A DNA stretch of 64,000 bases from Tiliqua scincoides (lineage: Eukaryota > Chordata > Lepidosauria > Squamata > Scincidae): positions 221,348,596 to 221,412,595 of the forward strand of contig NC_089824.1 of the NCBI RefSeq assembly GCF_035046505.1, given 5' to 3'. Below the pieces are notes generated by a model. The model saw only the letters and a program-made list of their open reading frames with translations, made no database searches and had not been told where the DNA came from. The number at the start of each line of letters is the position of its first letter. Within the stretch, counting starts at the first letter, position 1. This document shows, in pieces, positions 45,001-54,955 of this stretch. The position numbers and the translations under genes were made by a program.

Positions 45001-45678
45001 TGTGTTTTGGAGAGTTCTTACTATGGAGCCTGTGTTAGACTTTCAGCACTCAAGGGCTCCATGAAAAAGTGCTCATGGATATGAAGCTCCTATTGCGGTC
45101 ATTGGGGTGGGGTACACAGTAAGGCCTCCCTATGGCAGTCACCTGCTAAGCAGTTGCTGGGCTGGGCTGGCACTAACCTTCTTCATTACAAGCCAGGCCC
45201 GTAATTTGGAGGTGGTTTGGACTGGGAGCATGAGGAGGTTCCAGATCGTGGAAGTTTGTTTCGGACACACACATCCCAGTCCTGGACTTCGGTGCCATCA
45301 CATGACCTCCCTTTGCTATTCTCCTTTCCCACTACTGCCGCTTGTGATTTTGTATTCTTTCTTCTTTTGTGACTAGAAATAACAGCAAAACAATACTGTA
45401 ATTAGAACAAAACAAAAAGAAAGGAAGGGAAGGGGAAAATGCATAATGTGCAAGATAAACCTCCACACGTGCATTGCAATCTATAAAATAGATATGAATA
45501 AGCAGTTCTTACATAAATCTCCAAAACAGGCCTCCAGATATTTATTTAGTATTTATCTGTTGTTTAGACTGGAAGACTAACTTTTCTCTTGAGACTGATC
45601 TTCAGTTTTCTCGGTTCCCTTTTCAGGCCAAACCCCGACCATCTTCCTCCTCCAGACTACGATGATATGTTTATGTGA
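35886..45678 (+). CDS. PSMF1: PSMF1, proteasome inhibitor subunit 1 (PI31); whole gene, 7 coding exons
   Basis: PI31 binds the 20S proteasome, inhibits it in vitro, and acts as an adaptor for proteasome assembly and transport in cytosol and nucleus. Seven exons joined at GT/AG sites give 273 residues; human PI31 is 271. Residues 1 to about 150 are the N-terminal FP-type domain (start MAGLELLYRS, later SGWNADKDLYTLRYKSKD). The rest is the proline/glycine-rich C-terminal domain with DPLGPF, DPFG and DPLRSGF blocks. The chosen ATG opens the family N-terminus and lies in a CpG island. Coding parts: 35886-36014, 36201-36353, 37624-37706, 41628-41819, 42030-42083, 43774-43932, 45627-45678; the total is 822 bases including the stop. 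All phases agree: introns 1 and 2 are phase 0 and introns 3-6 are phase 2. The last three residues are MFM where human has MYL, so the Tyr of the HbYX docking motif is Phe here. Identity is recalled from the human protein, not from a search. Confidence 0.97.
36051..36145 (+). mobile_element. Family A relic inside PSMF1 intron 1 and CpG island
   Basis: CCGGTGGCGTAGCTGGAGG, GGAGCAC, AGCGGCCCCTCCCTCC and GGAGCCGTTCCGGG follow the family A left arm in order, with A/T positions replaced by G/C. It fills about half of the 186-base intron. The right arm is absent. Confidence 0.65.
36201..36353 (+). CDS. PSMF1: PSMF1 coding exon 2
   Basis: Encodes residues 44-94 (TGTNERKSEMLPSGWN to SMILNVM). The acceptor is TTTCACAG and the donor ATG|GTGAGG, both phase 0. 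The stretch PSGWNADKDLYTLRY corresponds to PAGWNNNKDLYVLRY in human PI31. A second AG four bases downstream would break the frame, so 36201 is the start. Confidence 0.95.
36503..36670. mobile_element. Palindromic miniature element in PSMF1 intron 2
   Basis: Starts GGGCCCAGTCCTATCCAACT and ends AGTTGGATAGGATTGGGCCC, near-perfect 20-base inverted ends, 168 bases in all. A related piece lies at 36973-37108. The superfamily is not clear; PIF/Harbinger is a possibility. Confidence 0.72.
36671..36725 (-). mobile_element. L2-like LINE 3' tail, - strand, PSMF1 intron 2
   Basis: AATTTATATCCCACCTTTTTCC and GCAATTGAGGCTTCTTAC are the inverse of the tail motif at 28750. It directly abuts the palindromic element. 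Confidence 0.5.
36973..37108. mobile_element. Piece of the GGGCCCA palindromic family, PSMF1 intron 2
   Basis: GGGGCCCAACTTTCCAGCAC, GGGGCATGCGCTGCATTC, CAGAGGCAGTCACAGAAGC and GTTCCCTTACCTCTAGG match the element at 36503 in reverse. The right end is lost. Confidence 0.55.
37624..37706 (+). CDS. PSMF1: PSMF1 coding exon 3
   Basis: Encodes residues 95-121 plus two bases of a split Lys codon (DPKSQKVADLTLKVTNYV to ADFD). The acceptor is GCTACAG and the donor is GTAACT, phase 2. VADLTLKV matches the human block VADLTLNL. Confidence 0.94.
37884..38231. mobile_element. hAT-like element, PSMF1 intron 3
   Basis: Starts CACTGTTTCTTAATCAG and ends ATGTTGAGAAACGCTG. Flanks AGCTAGAA and ACTTAGAA agree at six of eight. 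A shorter relative closes at 53508-53592 (TGGGGAAACGCTG). Confidence 0.6.
38585..38690 (-). mobile_element. Worn CR1-like 3' tail, PSMF1 intron 3
   Basis: AACAGCCCTGCTGGATCAG, GGCTAGCCAGACCC, GGAAACCCACAAGCAGGGC: the common tail order with losses. Confidence 0.5.
39212..39335 (-). mobile_element. CR1 LINE, 3' end, - strand, PSMF1 intron 3
   Basis: AACATAAGAAAAGCCCTACTG, CTTATCTAGTCCAACTTCC, then CCCTTGCATCTGGCAT. A diverged 3' UTR piece. Confidence 0.68.
39815..39960 (+). mobile_element. tRNA-SINE (MIR-like) tail, PSMF1 intron 3
   Basis: CAGCATCTCCAGGCAGGGC, GAAAAGCCTGAAACT and GGAGAGCCACTGCCAATC, then AGTGTAGACAA: the tail of the common squamate tRNA-derived SINE. It contains an unusual hairpin (39895-39936). 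Confidence 0.55.
39895..39936. repeat. Perfect 16-base inverted repeat with 10-base loop
   Basis: TGTCTACACTGATTGG at 39895-39910 and CCAATCAGTGTAGACA at 39921-39936. The right arm is the normal SINE sequence; the left is its exact inverse. Confidence 0.9.
40280..41153 (+). mobile_element. CR1 LINE, 5' truncated, PSMF1 intron 3
   Basis: About 870 bases nearly identical to the matching part of the 29348 element, starting in the codons for GAKNQNLRYRLMGSEL and ending at the TTCTTATG tail. The frame 40322-40885 encodes 187 residues, then shifts just after LKLSVG where one base is missing relative to the 29348 copy. It lies in sense orientation in the gene. Confidence 0.88.
41310..41344. repeat. 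(CA)n microsatellite, PSMF1 intron 3
   Basis: ACACACAT interrupts otherwise uniform CA units. Confidence 0.8.
41628..41819 (+). CDS. PSMF1: PSMF1 coding exon 4
   Basis: Completes the split Lys, then encodes VYKNTDELQAQVVQHIISPF through to SRQPN and the first two bases of a Trp codon. The acceptor is CGAACAG and the donor GTGAGT. It spans the end of the FP-type domain and the start of the proline-rich linker. It follows intron 3, the longest intron (3.9 kb), which holds several repeat insertions. Confidence 0.95.
42030..42083 (+). CDS. PSMF1: PSMF1 coding exon 5
   Basis: A 54-base exon that completes the Trp and encodes PDPLGPFAVGGDDLDPF plus part of a Gly codon. The acceptor is TTTCAG and the donor GTAAGT. 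It is nearly identical to human DPLGPFVVGGEDLDPFG. Intron 4 before it is only 210 bases. Confidence 0.96.
42515..42830 (-). pseudogene. LINE ORF2 C-terminal end, - strand, PSMF1 intron 5
   Basis: One frame reads DLKALGVDLNRWETLASERP and later CSQCGRDCHFQSGLFSHTRC, a C2H2-type finger at the end of a non-LTR retrotransposon protein. The element ends with GGCAACCTTCAGTCTCGAAAG. It matches 54956-55456 closely but is shorter and has altered finger residues. LINE clade uncertain. Confidence 0.7.
43774..43932 (+). CDS. PSMF1: PSMF1 coding exon 6
   Basis: Encodes HRRGGMISDPLRSGF through FDPFGPPGASRG, the Gly/Pro/Arg-rich core of the PI31 C-terminal domain. The acceptor is GCTCAG and the donor GTGAGT, phase 2 on both sides. 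Confidence 0.96.
44073..44300 (+). mobile_element. Family C hAT-type miniature element, complete, PSMF1 intron 6
   Basis: Starts CAGTGATTTTGAACC and ends GTAGAAAATGGCTG. Perfect 8-bp duplication CACTACAC at 44065-44072 and 44301-44308. Exactly the same length (228 bases) as the copy at 2889. Confidence 0.9.
44899..44926. repeat. (TTG)n microsatellite, PSMF1 intron 6
   Basis: About eight TTG units. Confidence 0.8.
45627..45678 (+). CDS. PSMF1: PSMF1 coding exon 7 (last)
   Basis: Encodes PNPDHLPPPDYDDMFM and the TGA stop. Human PI31 ends PNPDHLPPPGYDDMYL, so Gly is Asp, the motif Tyr is Phe and the final Leu is Met. The acceptor is TTTTCAG. Confidence 0.95.
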
Positions 45679-45818
45679 GAGCTGCCAAAATTAACCACTT
45701 GGACTCTTGGGGAATCTGCGCTTCTGTCTTGCCCAAGGTGTTTGGGGTACAAGTTTCAGGGGGCTTCACCGAGGTGATTTTCTTTCTGACTGCGCCAACT
45801 AGCATTATTTTCTTGGTA

Positions 45819-45824
45819 AATAAA
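45819..45824 (+). terminator. PSMF1: Proximal poly(A) signal of PSMF1
   Basis: AATAAA lies 141 bases after the stop codon, with a GTGTGTATGC tract about 15 bases further on, as expected for a cleavage site. It would give a short 3' UTR. Confidence 0.6.
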
Positions 45825-45928
45825 CCAAGAGGAAGCAGTGTGTATGCATCTGAATTCCTCTCTCACCCCCCCTTTTTTCTGCAACACATTATTTTGGCTC
45901 CCCCAGTAGTTTGAAACTGTTGACACTT

Positions 45929-45934
45929 ATTAAA
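45929..45934 (+). terminator. PSMF1: Second poly(A) signal of PSMF1
   Basis: ATTAAA, the common variant, is followed within 40 bases by a GT-rich tract (TGGTGTGTTATT). It is an alternative to the signal at 45819. A further AATAAA at 47950-47955 could serve a long 3' UTR. Confidence 0.45.
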
Positions 45935-48079
45935 CAAGACAACCGTGCTCTTAAAACCCACTGGTGTGTTATTTCCAAAGGATATGATGGCCTGATAGCA
46001 GAATCATTAGCACTGCTCTGAGTTTGTGTTTGCAGTGGTGTCGGGGAACCTGGTGGCTTCGTGCCACATTCCCTTGTTCCCTTTGCGCAGTCAGCTGATG
46101 TGTGGAGGGAGAAGCCGAACTCTTGGTTATGCTCCCCAGTGTCGACACATTCAGCTTTACACACTTGAGGACCCCCCATGTCCATGCAGCTACCTTGATG
46201 TAGGGTTCCATTAGTGGAGAAAGTTGGTAAACCGCAAGCACTGGCCTCCCCCTTCCTTGCCACTCAAAGGATTGCCCCACCTTCTCCTGTAAGTGCTGCC
46301 CTCTGTGTTGTCAGCTGTGGCCAGAGCTTCAGAGCCAGCAGTCTTGGACAGGTGTGAATGAGTGGCAGCTGGGCGTCCCAGCAGTCCTCCTCTTCCTGGA
46401 TGGCGCCTTTGGTTGGCATGAAGCCACCGGTGAGGCTGCTGAAGTGGAAGCCCAGGTGGCAGGCAGGTGGAATTGGGGAAATGTCTGAGCCTACTTGCTG
46501 TGACGGTTGAGTGGCAGCCGTGACAAGCAGGCTGCCAGCTGCTGCTCAGTGCCACTGCAGACATTTCATGTGCATTGGTGTGCGGCCTTTGAGATTTTAA
46601 AGCTTGCATTGGGTCAGTTGGTGTGCCTTGGAAATGGCAACAGTGATGAACCTCGGCCAACTTTGTTGCAAGGAAAGTTACCTCTTTTCTCATTGACTCG
46701 GCTCCTGTGCCTTTTTTAACCACAGCTCAATGCGCAGAAATTAGCAGGTAAGCTTTTCCCATCCATTGATCTCCATGTCAAGAAGCACTTTGCCTGCTAA
46801 ATTTCTATGCCTCAGACTGCTGTTGAAGGAACAGGTGGCTAAAAATCAGCTGGACACCCTGTGTGCAAGGTCAGGTGCCCGCAGCCGCCTCCTCTTTTCT
46901 CCACCTGCACCCCTTCTTTTTAATTGCAAAGGGGCTGTTACTCCTATTTCTTGCAACCATTTGTCTTTCTCCAGGGAGTAGTTAAAGCCCATAGAGTTGC
47001 TGGGCAATTGCAAGAAGGGCTGCTAACCACTTCATTGTTCACCTAGTGAACAGTAGGCTGCTACCCAAGGCTGCTTAGTGACTGCAGACAAGTTTCATTC
47101 TCCCCCATATCCATCAAGATGCAAGTGGAGGCACTTCTTCAGCCATTAGTACTGTATGACTTACTCTAAAGAGGAAGTCAATCTGCAGAGCAGTATTGTG
47201 TGAACTCTCCTTCAATCTGTCGAGCCAGCACTGGTGTTGTCTGGCTTATTTGTGGGATTGCTCAGTGCACACAGCTGGAAAATGTATGTGCACAGTCTGG
47301 GAGCCACTTCACACTATGACACATTGATTATGTGGGCCTTGCAGTTGGTCACATACCTGCAGTGAGCAGTGTTCCCTTCTGGAGTCGACTGGTCCCTGCT
47401 ACTCAAGCTATCCTGCAGTGCCCAAGATGTACTGCTGGGAGAGGCTACGAATAACCCTGTTCGGCCTGGCAATTTTGTTTGCATTTTTTTCTTTTATTTT
47501 GCTACAAGGCTGGTAGCCACTGCCGGATTAAATTTGTGTGTTGTGGATTTGTGTTTCTGGTGTTGTCTTGATGCATGGTGCTTAGAAATTCTCTGTGGCT
47601 TACATCAGTACTGGGGCTTTTCACATCACTTTGACATGTGATGTCAGCATGTGCTTGGAAGACCAACCGTCATGGTGGAAGGGAAAAGGTTTCATGAATT
47701 GGTTGTGTGGGGTTTCAGAACCCATATCAGATGCTGTAAAATTAACAAAAGGACTAAACTGAGAGTATTTGTGTTCTGTTCATTTCAACATTGTGTATTT
47801 CACTGGCTTTGGAGATTCCCTAATTACTGCATTTCCAAGCACCCAAGAACCAAAACAGAAACAAAAAAAACTCAGATGGCACTGTAGTAGGGGTTGTGGC
47901 TGCCCTCTTTTGGAATGCTGTAAGATGAAATAAGACTTGGGATTGTTGTAATAAACCATCTCTATTAAAAGTTTATCCCCCGTTTTTTATAAAGCTTCAG
48001 GTCTTCCAAACAGTGCAAATGAAAAAGCCTGGTTTGTTCATTGAAAATTTCTCTATAATCCACTTCAACACTTAGACCA
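45935..48079 (+). other. Downstream flank or long 3' UTR of PSMF1; no repeat recognised
   Basis: About 2.1 kb without a coding region or any repeat family I recognise. It ends just after an AATAAA at 47950. It could be an extended 3' UTR, but no sequence feature proves transcription. Confidence 0.35.
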
Positions 48080-48330
48080 GATCTTAACCCACCCCCCACC
48101 CCACTGAGCAGCTTGGCATTACACCAGGCTGCTCAAATTTATGCCAGTGCTTTTGCTGGTGCAAATCCAAGAAGCCCCATTGAGATGGCTGGAGCATTAC
48201 TTGGCATAAGGGGACGTAAGTCCCCCTACTCGGAGTTGCTCTCCTTCCGCCTTCAAACCTGCATTGGATACAGCGCAGGTCGACCTAACTGCCTGTTCCA
48301 GCACAGGTTAGATTCAGTTGCCCTTGTTCA
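48080..48330 (+). mobile_element. Family F element piece
   Basis: GAAGCCCCATTGAGATGGC, CTTGGCATAAGGGGACGTAAG, TTGGATACAGCGCAGG and CCTGTTCCAGCACAGGTTAG follow the family F right half. A second piece is at 48535-48698. Confidence 0.5.
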
Positions 48331-48698
48331 CGCTGAGGTCCTCTCACCATTTCACAGATGAAAATAGTAAAGCACAGAAGTGCACTCTAAGCACTCAAGT
48401 GTGGGTTTGTGAAAAGTATAACCATGTTTGGGGAAGGATGTGCTTCTGAGTTGAACTAGGATCATGTGCTGAACTTATGTGATTATGTGTTGAACTAGGC
48501 AAATGTGAAATAAGCATTCAGTTAATCATAATTCCCTTCCCCAGCCTGATCAGCATTACACAGCTGCTTGGATTTGTGCCCACAAATTCAGGGGCGCAGA
48601 ACCAAAGAAGCCCATAGGGCGGGCTGGCCCTATGGGTTAGGGAACATAAAACCCCTTACTCCAAGTTGCACCCAAACCTGCTCCTACCCTGTGCTGGT

Positions 48699-48845
48699 TC
48701 TGGTAAAATGGATCAGTATTCCAAACAGCTGGCAAACTTCCAAAAATATTGTGCAGTTTTCTTTAGACGGAGCCTGTTCCTTTGCCTGAGAGGCTTTTCT
48801 TGCCACAGCAATTCGCACTTGGTTTTCTCAGGGTGTCTCCTAGGA
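48699..48845 (+). repeat. Unnamed dispersed repeat, copy 2
   Basis: Homologous to 13264-13412; the stretch GCAATTCGCACTTGGTTTTC is identical in both. It follows a family F piece directly, so it may be part of a larger element. Confidence 0.6.
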
Positions 48846-49003
48846 TTGGGCCATGAATTGGCTAATTAGTTTAAAATAAATTTAGTATTTTACCAAAGCC
48901 TTGGTATAGGTGTCATTTGAGATAGCTGTGGAATAATTAAACAACCAATATCCTTATTTTCAGCCTCTTCTTTGAACTGTAAGACCTGCCAATTGATTTA
49001 ACT

Positions 49004-49184
49004 TAGTGATTTTCAATCTTTTTTTGTCTCTTGGCATTCTGACAAGGTACTAAAATTGTCAAGGCCCACCATCTGTTTTTGGACAACTGATAAGGTAGAC
49101 CATGCTGTCGGAGGGGGGCTCACATTCCCCAATGGTCCTACTAAATGACCCTGCCTCAAACTCCCGCAGCACACCTGCAAACCA
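49004..49184 (+). mobile_element. Family C element, worn, right end missing
   Basis: TAGTGATTTTCAATC, then GACAAGGTACTAAAATTGTC and TCCCCAATGGTCCTACTAAA. Much more diverged than the other two copies. Confidence 0.7.
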
Positions 49185-49574
49185 TTTTGTGTCTAGATAT
49201 TCACATACATGCCCCAGGCAGATTTCTCAACTGGCCTCCTGTTGAGCCTGGTGCTTCCTCTTGCCACACTTGTAGCCCTCCTTCAGTAAAGCCCCATGAG
49301 TACTGGGGAGGAAGCAGGGGAGAACCTACTAGTAGTGATTGAGTGGAAAAAGTGATGTGCTGTTTGTGTCACTTGCATGTCCTTAAGACCACCCATTGCA
49401 TAGAAAATCCCCATTTCAGAGGGGATCCTTCCCCTCAAATGCTCCCAGTGCTATTTGTTGCAGCAAACAGATGTGTCTTTGGCTTCAGGACCTGCAACTT
49501 AGGCAGAGGGACTGCTGGCCAGTGGGAGAGTCCCTGCTTTGCCTATGGAGTCTGCCAGTAGATTCATGTCCCTG

Positions 49575-49655
49575 ACAGCATCTCCAGATTGGGCTGAGAA
49601 AGCAAGACTAGGTGGCCCAATGGTCTGGCCAAGTACAAAGTAGCTTCCTAAAGAG
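49575..49655 (+). mobile_element. tRNA-SINE (MIR-like) tail
   Basis: GACAGCATCTCCAGATTGGGC, GACTAGGTGGCCCAATGGTC and AAGTAGCTTCCTAAAG match the end of the same SINE as at 39815. Confidence 0.5.
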
Positions 49656-50132
49656 GCTTTTCTTCAGAGGCAAATAAAAGAATGCAGAAATGTGTTATCA
49701 CATGGTCAACTTTAATTCAACAGAGGAACACAGTGAAAAATGATTATTGACAAATACACCATTTAGTGACACATTTGCTAAAATCTCCTCCCTACTGTTG
49801 GTCTTTGCTATTAAAATGAGTGTACATCATCAGAGGGACACAGACAGGTTGCTCCTTGGGGGAACTGCTGTAGAAGCACCAAACATTTGACTGTCCAGCA
49901 GACATGTTGAGAAGGAGTGAGACTCTTACAAATGCTGCAAATGTTTCTGTTTCCTGTAATTGGCAAGAGAGATCTTCTGTCTCTTTTTGAAATAACCCAG
50001 GCCACAGAAGTAATTTCTCCCTCCTTGAGGAGTTGGGGGGGCACAGTTTATAAGGCAGAGGCAATGCTGGCCCTTTGGCCAACCAGGAATCTCATCCTCC
50101 TGCTATTACCCAAGCACAGCTTCTGGGGTCTT

Positions 50133-50300
50133 GAGGGAAGACCCACAGCTCAGTGGCAGAGCACCTGTGTAGCACACAGAAGGCTGCAGGTTCAACCCTA
50201 CCACCTTCTGTGAAAAGAGAGAGCAGCCTCTTCCCCAGACAGAGGAGCTATACAAGGGTGAGAATTAGCAGCCCTGGACTAGGAAGGTCCAAGGTCAGTG
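50133..50300 (+). mobile_element. tRNA-derived SINE, head and part of body
   Basis: An A-box-like CAGCTCAGTGGCAGAGCA (50147-50164) and B box GGTTCAACCC (50189-50198), spaced as in tRNA. The cloverleaf is not intact and the sequence runs on into a SINE body, so it is not a tRNA gene. Confidence 0.65.
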
Positions 50301-51126
50301 GCAAAGAAACTAGAGTTAGCAGATGAACTAGAGAAGGAAGAAGGTGCGAGAAATGAGTCGGAGGGGCATCGACTGTTGCATTGGAATGAAGCTCTAGGGA
50401 AGCTCAATCATTGCTCAGTTCTTTTCTATGTATCAGTGGGGACTTGACGTGGGCTAAGTGAACCACAGTCATAACTGCAACATAACTGTACAATCATAAC
50501 ACACAATCACAACTGCAGCAACTGGAGGAAGTCCAGCAGGATGGAAATGTCTGAAAGGAAAGCTTGGCTTAGTCAGTTTCCCAAGGGGACTCTCTTCTTA
50601 CCCTTCTTTTGAGGTCTCCTGACTGACAGCATAAGGCACAGCTCTTTGTTTTAGTTTATGGTAAAGGCCTTGGGCAATCACTGCCACTTGCACAGACACA
50701 GTTCCTTTATTGACTGGGGGTTCAAGAAGGACCCTGCCATTAGACTCATGCATAGTCTGTAGCAGGTGAAATCAGAGGCTTGATTCTCACCCATAACTGA
50801 GCTGTACCAATTCACACTGCAAGTGAGGGCTCACACGATGTAATTCTCCTCCATACCACAAATCGCCATGTGTTTAGAAAACTAGCTTGTCAGGAAGAAA
50901 CCTAGGCTGGAGTCTTCTTTCAGCTGTATGTTTTTCCCCCTCCATCCAATTCACATCCAGAAAAGGAGGTTGTACGGGTTAGCTTCTGTCCCTTAGCAGG
51001 TTCTCAAAGACATGCTTCCTTGGGTGCCAACATGGGCAGACATGTCTGACTTTTCATGTCCTTGGACTTGCACAGTTCCCTACACGTGCTGACAGTTTTC
51101 ACCACTTTTCCCATTCACTCACATCC
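50301..51126. other. No gene or repeat recognised
   Basis: About 0.8 kb of unassigned DNA. Confidence 0.35.
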
Positions 51127-51230
51127 GGTGGCGTAGCTAGAGGGGGTGCAAAGCACTTTGCAGGTGCCTGAATGCACTGTACAAGCCACCCCTCCCCTTC
51201 AGAGCCATTCCAGGCAGTGGGAGCAAAACA
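51127..51230 (+). mobile_element. Family A element, left half only
   Basis: CCGGTGGCGTAGCTAGAGG, GTGCAAAGCACTTTGCAGG, CCCCTTCAGAGCCATTCC, GGGAGCAAAACAGAGG. The right arm is missing. Confidence 0.72.
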
Positions 51231-51904
51231 GAGGCTGCATACACATCAATTATACTTGCTCCTGTTTAGGAGGAAACCATTTAGAGGTGGGAACATGTCC
51301 TCACTACACATTTAAGCAGTTTAACTGTCATGGTTAAAGGAGTCCCCTGGTCATTGCAATTCTGGTGTTTGGTATTAGGGTGTCTGCACCAAGAGTTCTC
51401 AGTGCTCACAAAATTAACCTTCAGTTTCCAGAGTTTCCTGGATAATTAGGAGGCTATGGAAATAAACCCACTCAAAGACCTGCTTCCATTTATAGTGTAG
51501 ATGTAGTCTAACTATATGCTGCAAAAATTACTCCAACCTTCCTTCTTCAACAAGCAGCCATATTTCCGACATGCCTGTCTGTTATGCAAGTTTCCCATAA
51601 AACTCAGGTTTTTCCCAGTTCTGGCATAACACTGCCTTCCAGGGAAGGCACTAGTAGTACTAACCACTATGGGAAAACAATACATTTCAAAAATCTACAT
51701 CAATCAAATAAAAGTTCTGGCAGCTTTCCACTTCTGCAACTTCTGTTCCAGTGCCTCACCTCCCCAAGTATCTACAGGTATTTCCTTGGGAGAAAGGTCA
51801 CTTCAGAAGGCACGCTGCATCTCCCATTGAAATTCACAGCAATGCTTCCCAAGCCCCACAAAGGGGACCAAAAAGCAAAAGAGGATGTAGGAATGACCTT
51901 CCTG

Positions 51905-52270
51905 GATTGGATCAAGTGTCTCGCCAGCCCAGCATCCTCTTTCCAAGAGCAACCAGCCAGCTGCCTTTAGGAAGCCCTTGCATTCTTCAATTCCCACCAA
52001 GAAGCAAGACATGAGAGGAAGACCATCCACTGGTTTGTGTCTCCAGCTTCTGGAGGGTTCTAGGGAGCTATTCTGGCTAACAGACATACTAAATAGATCT
52101 GGCCCCCATCAAATTCTTTTCTAGCAGCCATCTAACTCAGCCCAGTGGCCATCAATGCATCTTTTCTGGCAAGGAATTCCATAAGGAAGTTATGCCTTGT
52201 GCAAAGAAACACTTCCCTTTAGCCTGAACCCACTGCCTGCACATGAGTGACCCCCCCCCCAACAAGCCAC
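51905..52270 (-). mobile_element. Worn CR1-like 3' end, - strand
   Basis: The first part has GGATCAAGTGTCTCGCCAGCC, CAGCATCCTCTTTCCAAG and CAACCAGCCAGCTGCC. Near 52155-52215 the - strand encodes KCFFAQGITSLWNSLPEKM, similar to the CR1 ORF2 end, so this may be one old element of about 360 bases. Confidence 0.45.
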
Positions 52271-52299
52271 TTTTATATGAGGAGAAATGAATGGTGATA

Positions 52300-54955
52300 T
52301 CTGATGCACGTTTACTCAGAAGCCCCACTCTGGTCAACAGGGCTTATGCCCAGGAAAGTGTGCATAGGACTGTAGCCAAAATTCCTTCTCTCTAACCACA
52401 TTGTTCAGTATTTTACACACAAACGCGCACACATCTTCTCTTTTGGGGAGGTTCCTGTACCGTGTGGTCATGTAGAAGAAGAGATTTTGGCAGGTGCAGC
52501 AACTTCTACTCTGCTTCTAAAGCTGCAGGAGGACTTCTTATGTTGCATCTGTTCATCCCACCTTCCCATCAAGTTTTTTGATTTTTACTTTTCCCCTGCA
52601 ATTAATTTCTGTTACATTCCCATATACGTGCTTTATGCTTTATATTGTTACATTCCCATGCTGTCTGGTGCCCTGTATCCCCCTCCCCCCCACACACAAG
52701 AATAAAACCTTGCCATGCTATCTAGCTAATCTATCTCATCTACCTTAACTCTACAATCCTTGAAGTGCCATTGTCTTGAGGGTCAATCCACTTTATTTCC
52801 AGATCACCAGGAAAATCATTGTCCAGTTACGATTTGCCACAACACTCTGCCTTGCATTCATGAAACACAGGATACTGCAACTGCCATAATCACTTGCACA
52901 GCATATCACTCCAGTGTGTGTGTCCTGTTTCCATACCAGGATAATTGGCGGGCTCTTCCCCCCACTCTTCATGGGGTGAATGGCACCAAAATCAACTGAC
53001 CACATCACACACTACTGGGATCAAGTGAAACTGTCAATATCTAAAATTTCTGGCAAGATCTTTATTCCTTCCAGTTCATACAGTGAAAATTACTTCTGAA
53101 CAGGCTCCCAAGAAATGCTAGCTGGTATTGACACCGAGAGAGGCTCAACAGGTCAGTGGGTCACATTCCCAAGACTTCTGCACTCCATGAAATAGACTGG
53201 GCAGAACTGTCCTGCTGACAGTTTCATATCAAAAATGAAACAGACCTTCCCAAATGAATGAACCCAAAGGATGAACTTTGGGAAAGGAGAACTGTGCACT
53301 CTCTCTAGTGCCATGCAATGATAAGAAGAGGTTTCCACTGATGTTCAGAGAGGTTGCATGTCAGTGGAAAGACTAAGAATGTAGAGGGCAGTGGGGAAGG
53401 AGCAGTACAGCAGCACAAACACGCATCCTATGCATGTCCACTCAGAAGTAAGTCCTATTAGTGTCAATGGGGTTTACTCCCAGGGAAGTGTGGATAGGAT
53501 TGGGCTGATCATCACCTGTTACTTCCAGTGGTATTTCCACTAGGTGGACCATGAGAAGTGGTATGGCAGGGGACAAACATGGGGAAACGCTGGACTAGAG
53601 CATCATCTCTGAAGAAAACCTACCCCTGATATGAATTTGTTGCATTCAGATGCTGTAGTTTTTGTTTCAGTCACAGAATTGCTTTTTTTACCTCAGTGTA
53701 ATCCTAAGGGCCTCCTTAAGGAATAATATGGCGAGAGCAAGACAGTGTAACACAGAGCTTCCATTCAGTTCAAGTCTCATGCAAAAGATGCAACATCAGA
53801 CAGTAAGCATGTCTCTAAAGCCAATAAACGGAGGCCCTCTGCAGAGCTCCTCTTTCTAACAGCTCTCTCAAAGGGCGTCAATCTTGTTCAAAGCAAAAGA
53901 AACGGATGCTCACCCAGCAAGATGCTTCTGTTTGCAGTGACCTACTGGATGGATGATGGATGTCACATGTACCTGTTGGCTGGCCTTTCCATTCAGCTCA
54001 GACCACTATTTCAAGAGCAGAAATTATGTACAGTGCCAGTCAGAAACCGTCCATACAACCACAACCCAGGTGATGTTCTAAAGATCGCTTTGAGAGCACG
54101 TCTGACCCAATTATGGGTACAGTTGGATGCAGTTTAAACTGTAAAAGGGTCTGCTTGTGGAGAGTGCTGAATCCCGGGCACCCACCCACCCCCATACACA
54201 TACACACATCCTTGCTTTCCTCCAAGTCAGACTCAGTTCTGGTCCTGGAGCCCAGATTGGGGGAATCACCTTGAGAAACAGACTGCAGGGCAAAAGATGG
54301 CAGGCGGCATGGGAGGGGGGCTTTGGCACCACCTACCAGCGCATACCCTTAAGCATTTTGAACTGTATCCCCTACTCCCTATTTTACATGGGATGGAGAC
54401 CGACCCCTATTTAAAGGCATGGGCCTCCTGCCATTGTCTGTTGTTATGTGCTGAGAGTGCAACTAGACCAACAAGGTGACTAGACGGCCATGCAGGGTGG
54501 GCACAATGCATGCTGCCAGTGATATACCCTGTCAAGACGGGCCCTTCAGTTCAGGCTGTTGAGACTCCAACCAAAGGAGGGTGCTCCCAACTGATAAGGC
54601 ACAGGGGTCACCGGGGCTTAACCCAGAGATCCCAGCAATCATGCTCTGTGGCCTTTGCTGCCACCCACCAGCACCTTGTTCCACTGCAAGCCTGGCAGAC
54701 TGAGATCTGCAGCTGCAGGGCACCCTCTAGGCTGCAGTCCTAGTTGACCTAACGTGCCCTCAACTGACTTCCCCTGCAAGGGCCAATCCCTGCTCCTCAG
54801 TGCCAGCAACTCGGTGGTGCCAGCAGGACACACTGCCTGCCTGCGACTGCTTCCTGAGTGCTGTCCTTTGGACTGCCTGATCTCCTCTTGCCGCTCTGAA
54901 TCCTGACTTCTGCCTGCTTTGGAACCCAGACTGGACCTCGAGATCCTTGAACCTG
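52300..54955. other. Mostly unassigned; two short repeat pieces
   Basis: Palindromic short repeats lie at 52310-52376 and 53430-53505 (CTCAGAAGTAAGTCC, TTTACTCCCAGGGAAGTG), followed by the right end of a hAT relative at 53508-53592. No coding region recognised. Confidence 0.4.

Noticed and set aside
50133-50212. Possible tRNA gene with A and B boxes
   Set aside because: The acceptor and anticodon stems do not pair well and the sequence continues into a SINE body. It is a tRNA-derived SINE.
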